Source: Rhodobacteraceae bacterium UBA2776
GTDB taxonomy: Bacteria > Pseudomonadota > Alphaproteobacteria > Rhodobacterales > Rhodobacteraceae
Length of the DNA: 26,742 bases
NCBI GenBank assembly: GCA_002352425.1
Contig: DEIK01000090.1
Coordinates: 1 to 26,742 of the forward strand
Reading direction: 5' to 3'
Of this stretch, positions 24,186-26,742 are shown in pieces. The notes under the pieces are model-generated. The model did not search any database and had not been told where the DNA came from. It saw only the letters and a list, made by a program, of their open reading frames with translations. A program made the translations under genes and the position numbers. Numbering within the stretch: position 1 is the stretch's first letter; the number at the start of each line of letters is the position of its first letter.

Positions 24186-24892
24186 TAGTCGTGCGGCCCC
24201 GATGGTGACAGCGCCGACATCATGGCGTCACATCCGAATTCTGGCCGGTCGCTCAAAAACCCTGCCTCGCCGGGTTCGATAAACAGCACCGGCGTGTCGT
24301 CATACTCGAACACTTCGCCGCCCGACGTCTCGACCTCGTGGCCTTGAAAGAACAGTCGGAACCGTTCGCTAACGAACTGGTTGCCTGTTGTGTGCGACGG
24401 CGCGCCACCGGCGCTCGAAACCACATGGATCTCGAATTCGGTCACCAGCAAGGGTTCCCCATCAATGGTGAGACGTTCGCCCGTCAAACGGTCATATCCA
24501 GTGATCCGTTCAACGGCAATTTGCTTGCCATTTTGTGACACGGTTTGGGTAAAATCAAAGTCGTCGCGCTGCGTTTCCAGCAATTCGGTTAGCGAATTTG
24601 CATCCACCTCGTTGGTGATCAGCGCGCGTGACACATCGGTACGCTGCGGATGGCCTTGCAACCAGCGAAACTCGCTGTCCAAGTGTTGTAAATACGCGGG
24701 GCCTTCACCGTCGATAGACATGGCCCAGTGATCGCCTTCCGGGTCACCTACACAAGTCCAGTGGTGCGAAACTTCGCAGCTTTTCATTTGCACCGTCAGG
24801 TAAGCATTGCAACCTTTGGGTGGCGCAAATGTGCCCGCCTGAACGGCCATTGGCGACACAGCCAACGCGGCAAGGAAGGCCCAAATTTTCAT
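24185..24892 (-). CDS. Secreted protein of unknown function within the glt operon
   Basis: I do not recognise a family. The 235-residue product has a clear signal peptide (MKIW, hydrophobic core, likely cleavage after VQA around residue 18), so it should be periplasmic. The mature part has cysteines near its start (GCNAYLTVQMKSCEVSHHWTC) and one near its end (EFGCDAMM), which could form disulfides. The rest looks like beta-strands, with repeated strand-like runs such as PLLVTEFEIHVVSS and FRLFFQGHEVE. The open frame begins at 24964, but ATG 24892 fits the signal peptide and overlaps the stop of the GFA gene as ATGA. The stop shares one base with the next start. A periplasmic protein between gltD and gltB is unexpected. 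Confidence 0.72.
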   Translation of the reverse strand: MKIWAFLAALAVSPMAVQAGTFAPPKGCNAYLTVQMKSCEVSHHWTCVGDPEGDHWAMSIDGEGPAYLQHLDSEFRWLQGHPQRTDVSRALITNEVDANSLTELLETQRDDFDFTQTVSQNGKQIAVERITGYDRLTGERLTIDGEPLLVTEFEIHVVSSAGGAPSHTTGNQFVSERFRLFFQGHEVETSGGEVFEYDDTPVLFIEPGEAGFLSDRPEFGCDAMMSALSPSGPHD

Positions 24893-25317
24893 TCGTCCGC
24901 CCCAAACATTTTCATCATTGCTGCCGTATCGAATTGCTCGCGTCCACCCGCGAAAGGCAGGCACTCAATTTTTTTGTCCACAAAAAATTCGCGCTCTATG
25001 CTTAACCCTGTTGTGTCATCCAACAAACCCACAGGTATATGATAAGCCCCGGAATACGGCCCCTCTGCTGTCACTTGATACCATAGGTTTGAGCCGCAGA
25101 CCTTGCACCACGCCCGCTCGGCCCATTCCGAGGATTGGTAGCGGCCAATGTTTTCAGCACCTTCAAAACTGATCGTCTCGGCGGGAACAGTTAGGCTCAT
25201 ATAGGCTGAGCCCGCCCAACGCTGACACATTTTGCAATGACAGGCCCCAAAATCGGGGTTCATATCACGGATCGTTAAACCAACCGCGCCACACAAACAT
25301 TTACCGCTTCTTGTCAT
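24889..25317 (-). CDS. GFA-family zinc-binding protein
   Basis: The 142-residue protein has the CENP-V/GFA fold signature: CLCGAVG near the N-terminus, the zinc-binding CHCKMCQRW, and a second CKVCGSNLWYQ pair. The family was named from a proposed glutathione-formaldehyde enzyme, but most bacterial members have no proven reaction, so I give only the family. Its TGA overlaps the start of the secreted-protein gene as ATGA. It begins 48 bases after gltD ends, in the same direction, so it is the first of three genes placed between gltD and gltB. No signal peptide is visible. Confidence 0.85.
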   Translation of the reverse strand: MTRSGKCLCGAVGLTIRDMNPDFGACHCKMCQRWAGSAYMSLTVPAETISFEGAENIGRYQSSEWAERAWCKVCGSNLWYQVTAEGPYSGAYHIPVGLLDDTTGLSIEREFFVDKKIECLPFAGGREQFDTAAMMKMFGADE

Positions 25318-25365
25318 TCCATTTCCTCCCGTGCCTCACGTGCAGACTTTGCTTCGCCTTTGCCA

Positions 25366-26742
25366 CTATTGGGCCGCGATAACGGTCTCCGAATTAAGGT
25401 ACTTGATGATTGAATCCGCAGCCCCGCGCCCATCACTAATGGCCCAAACCACTAGGCTTGCCCCACGCACGATGTCGCCTACCGCGAACACGCCGTCGAT
25501 CTCGGTTTGATGGGTTTTGAAGTTGGCTTTGACAGTGCCCCAACGGGTCACTTCCAAGGCGTCTTCGTCCCACAAGGCTGGCAGGTTTTCCGGCGAGAAC
25601 CCAAGCGCCATCACCACCAGATCCGCTGGTTCATCATAATCCGCCCCATCAATCACTTCAGGGCTTTGCCGACCCGTCGCGTCGGGTGCGCCCAGACGCA
25701 TTTTTTGCACTTTCACGGCCTCAACCGGATCACCGACAAAACCATTTGGCGCAGTCTGCCAGACAAATTCAACGCCTTCTTCTTCTGCGTTTTGAACTTC
25801 GCGTTGGCTGCCCGGCATATTGGCGCGGTCGCGACGGTACAGGCATTTCACGCTGGTCGCGCCTTGGCGGATTGCAGTCCGCACACAGTCCATCGCTGTA
25901 TCACCGCCACCGATCACAACAACCCGTTTGCCGGTCGCATTCAACGCACCGCTCTCGTATTCCGGCACCTCATCACCAAAGCTGACCTTGTTACTTGCGG
26001 TCAGGTAGTCCAGCGCCTGAACCACGCCCGCCGCACCGACACCCGGTGCTTTCAGATCTCTTGAATCATAAACTCCGGTAGCGATTAGAACAGCGTCATG
26101 CTGGCCGGTGATTGCTTGGAAACTAATGTCCTCGCCGACGTTGCAGTTCATCACGAACTGAACGCCCGCTTGCTCCAACTGCTCAACGCGGCGCATCACG
26201 ACGGGCTTTTCCAATTTAAAGCTTGGGATGCCATATGTCAGCAATCCGCCGGCCCGATCATAGCGATCATAAACCGTGACCTGAACGCCCGCTTGGCGAA
26301 GCACATCCGCAGCCGCCAGCCCGCCCGGCCCTGCGCCGATGATGCCCACAGTTTCGGGGCGCTCTGCATGTGGCAGGTTGGGCGTGACCCACCCGTTTTC
26401 CCAGGCAGTATCAGTGATGTACTTTTCAACCGCGCCGATGGTGACCGTCTCATGGCCGGAGTTCTCGATGACGCAATTGCCTTCGCACAGGCGATCCTGC
26501 GGGCAGATGCGGCCACATATTTCAGGAAAGGTATTGGTCGCTTGGCTTAATTCATAGGCCTCTTTCAACCGCCCTTCAGCGGTCATCAACAGCCAATCGG
26601 GGATGTTGTTGTGCAGCGGGCAATGGGTCTGGCAATAGGGCACACCGCATTGGCTGCAACGACTGGCCTGCTCTTTGGCTTTGCCGTCAGAAAACTCTGC
26701 GTAAATCTCGTCGAAGTCTTGATTGCGCGCTGTGGCCTCGCG
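25366..26742 (-). CDS. gltD: Glutamate synthase small subunit, partial, N-terminus beyond window
   Basis: The frame is open to the right edge, so the first few tens of residues are missing. A GTG at 26643 lies inside the reading frame and is not a start: upstream codons read DFDEIYAEF and RCSQCGVPYC, which are typical GltD sequence. GltD passes electrons from NADPH through FAD and two 4Fe-4S clusters to GltB. Visible features are the cluster cysteines in CSQCGVPYCQTHCP and CGRICPQDRLCEGNC, the FAD motif GAGPGGLAAA, the NADPH motif GGGDTAMDC and the C-terminal VFAVGDIVRGASLVVWAI. It is the most upstream glt gene in view, and gltB follows after three inserted genes. Confidence 0.95.
   Translation of the reverse strand, partial: REATARNQDFDEIYAEFSDGKAKEQASRCSQCGVPYCQTHCPLHNNIPDWLLMTAEGRLKEAYELSQATNTFPEICGRICPQDRLCEGNCVIENSGHETVTIGAVEKYITDTAWENGWVTPNLPHAERPETVGIIGAGPGGLAAADVLRQAGVQVTVYDRYDRAGGLLTYGIPSFKLEKPVVMRRVEQLEQAGVQFVMNCNVGEDISFQAITGQHDAVLIATGVYDSRDLKAPGVGAAGVVQALDYLTASNKVSFGDEVPEYESGALNATGKRVVVIGGGDTAMDCVRTAIRQGATSVKCLYRRDRANMPGSQREVQNAEEEGVEFVWQTAPNGFVGDPVEAVKVQKMRLGAPDATGRQSPEVIDGADYDEPADLVVMALGFSPENLPALWDEDALEVTRWGTVKANFKTHQTEIDGVFAVGDIVRGASLVVWAISDGRGAADSIIKYLNSETVIAAQ

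Noticed and set aside
1..26742. CRISPR arrays, tRNA genes, insertion sequences, prophage or toxin-antitoxin genes
   Set aside because: I looked for regular repeats, cloverleaf-like segments, transposase or integrase motifs and small overlapping gene pairs and found none that hold up.

Overview
This window looks like ordinary chromosomal DNA of an alphaproteobacterium, most likely a Rhodobacteraceae/Roseobacter-group member. The signs are the DUF2794 protein, the FzlA-QueG neighbourhood, the alphaproteobacterial GltB/GltD sequences, the phenylacetate and tungstate modules, and dense coding at moderately high GC. I see no tRNA, rRNA, insertion sequence, prophage, integrase or CRISPR array. Twenty-six protein-coding genes cover almost the whole window. 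The largest non-coding gaps are under 200 bases. The taxonomy is inferred from remembered family resemblance, not from a search.

Layout. Bases 1-2633 (minus strand) hold a beta-carbonic anhydrase, an FAD amine/amino-acid oxidase and an M19 dipeptidase cut by the window edge, head to tail with almost no spacing. Bases 2774-5486 (plus) hold a small Hpt-like helical protein, an M17 leucyl aminopeptidase and an NlpC/P60 endopeptidase; the last two overlap as ATGA. A lone DUF2794 gene follows at 5490-5822 (minus). Bases 6016-12475 are a split phenylacetate cluster: paaZ-paaX leftward, and paaI-paaJ-paaK plus a TetR regulator rightward, from a shared 103-base divergent promoter region. Bases 12472-14707 (minus) are a tungstate-type ABC transporter (tupB-tupC-tupA), whose last stop codon interlocks with that of the TetR gene. 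A membrane-anchored unknown protein lies at 14891-15337 (plus). Bases 15364-18784 (minus) run mtgA, a GST-fold FzlA-like gene, queG and a DMT permease. Bases 18886-26742 (minus) are a glutamate synthase operon in which gltD (cut by the right edge) and gltB are separated by three tightly coupled accessory genes: a GFA-family zinc protein, a secreted protein of unknown function and an alpha/beta hydrolase-like protein.

How the genes work together. The paa genes supply entry (PaaK), ring opening and aldehyde oxidation (PaaZ), thiolysis (PaaJ) and dead-end thioester rescue (PaaI), but the ring epoxidase paaABCDE and the paaF/G/H beta-oxidation genes are not here and must lie elsewhere if the pathway is complete. 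The M17/C40 pair, the nearby M19 dipeptidase and the FAD oxidase could together process short cell-wall or other peptides containing D-amino acids; this is inference. The glt operon assimilates ammonia through glutamine. The most unusual features I can defend are the three-gene insert inside the glt operon, two different regulator families (PaaX and TetR) in one paa locus, and the His-less Hpt-like protein. I did not find a clearly new defence, mobile or RNA system.
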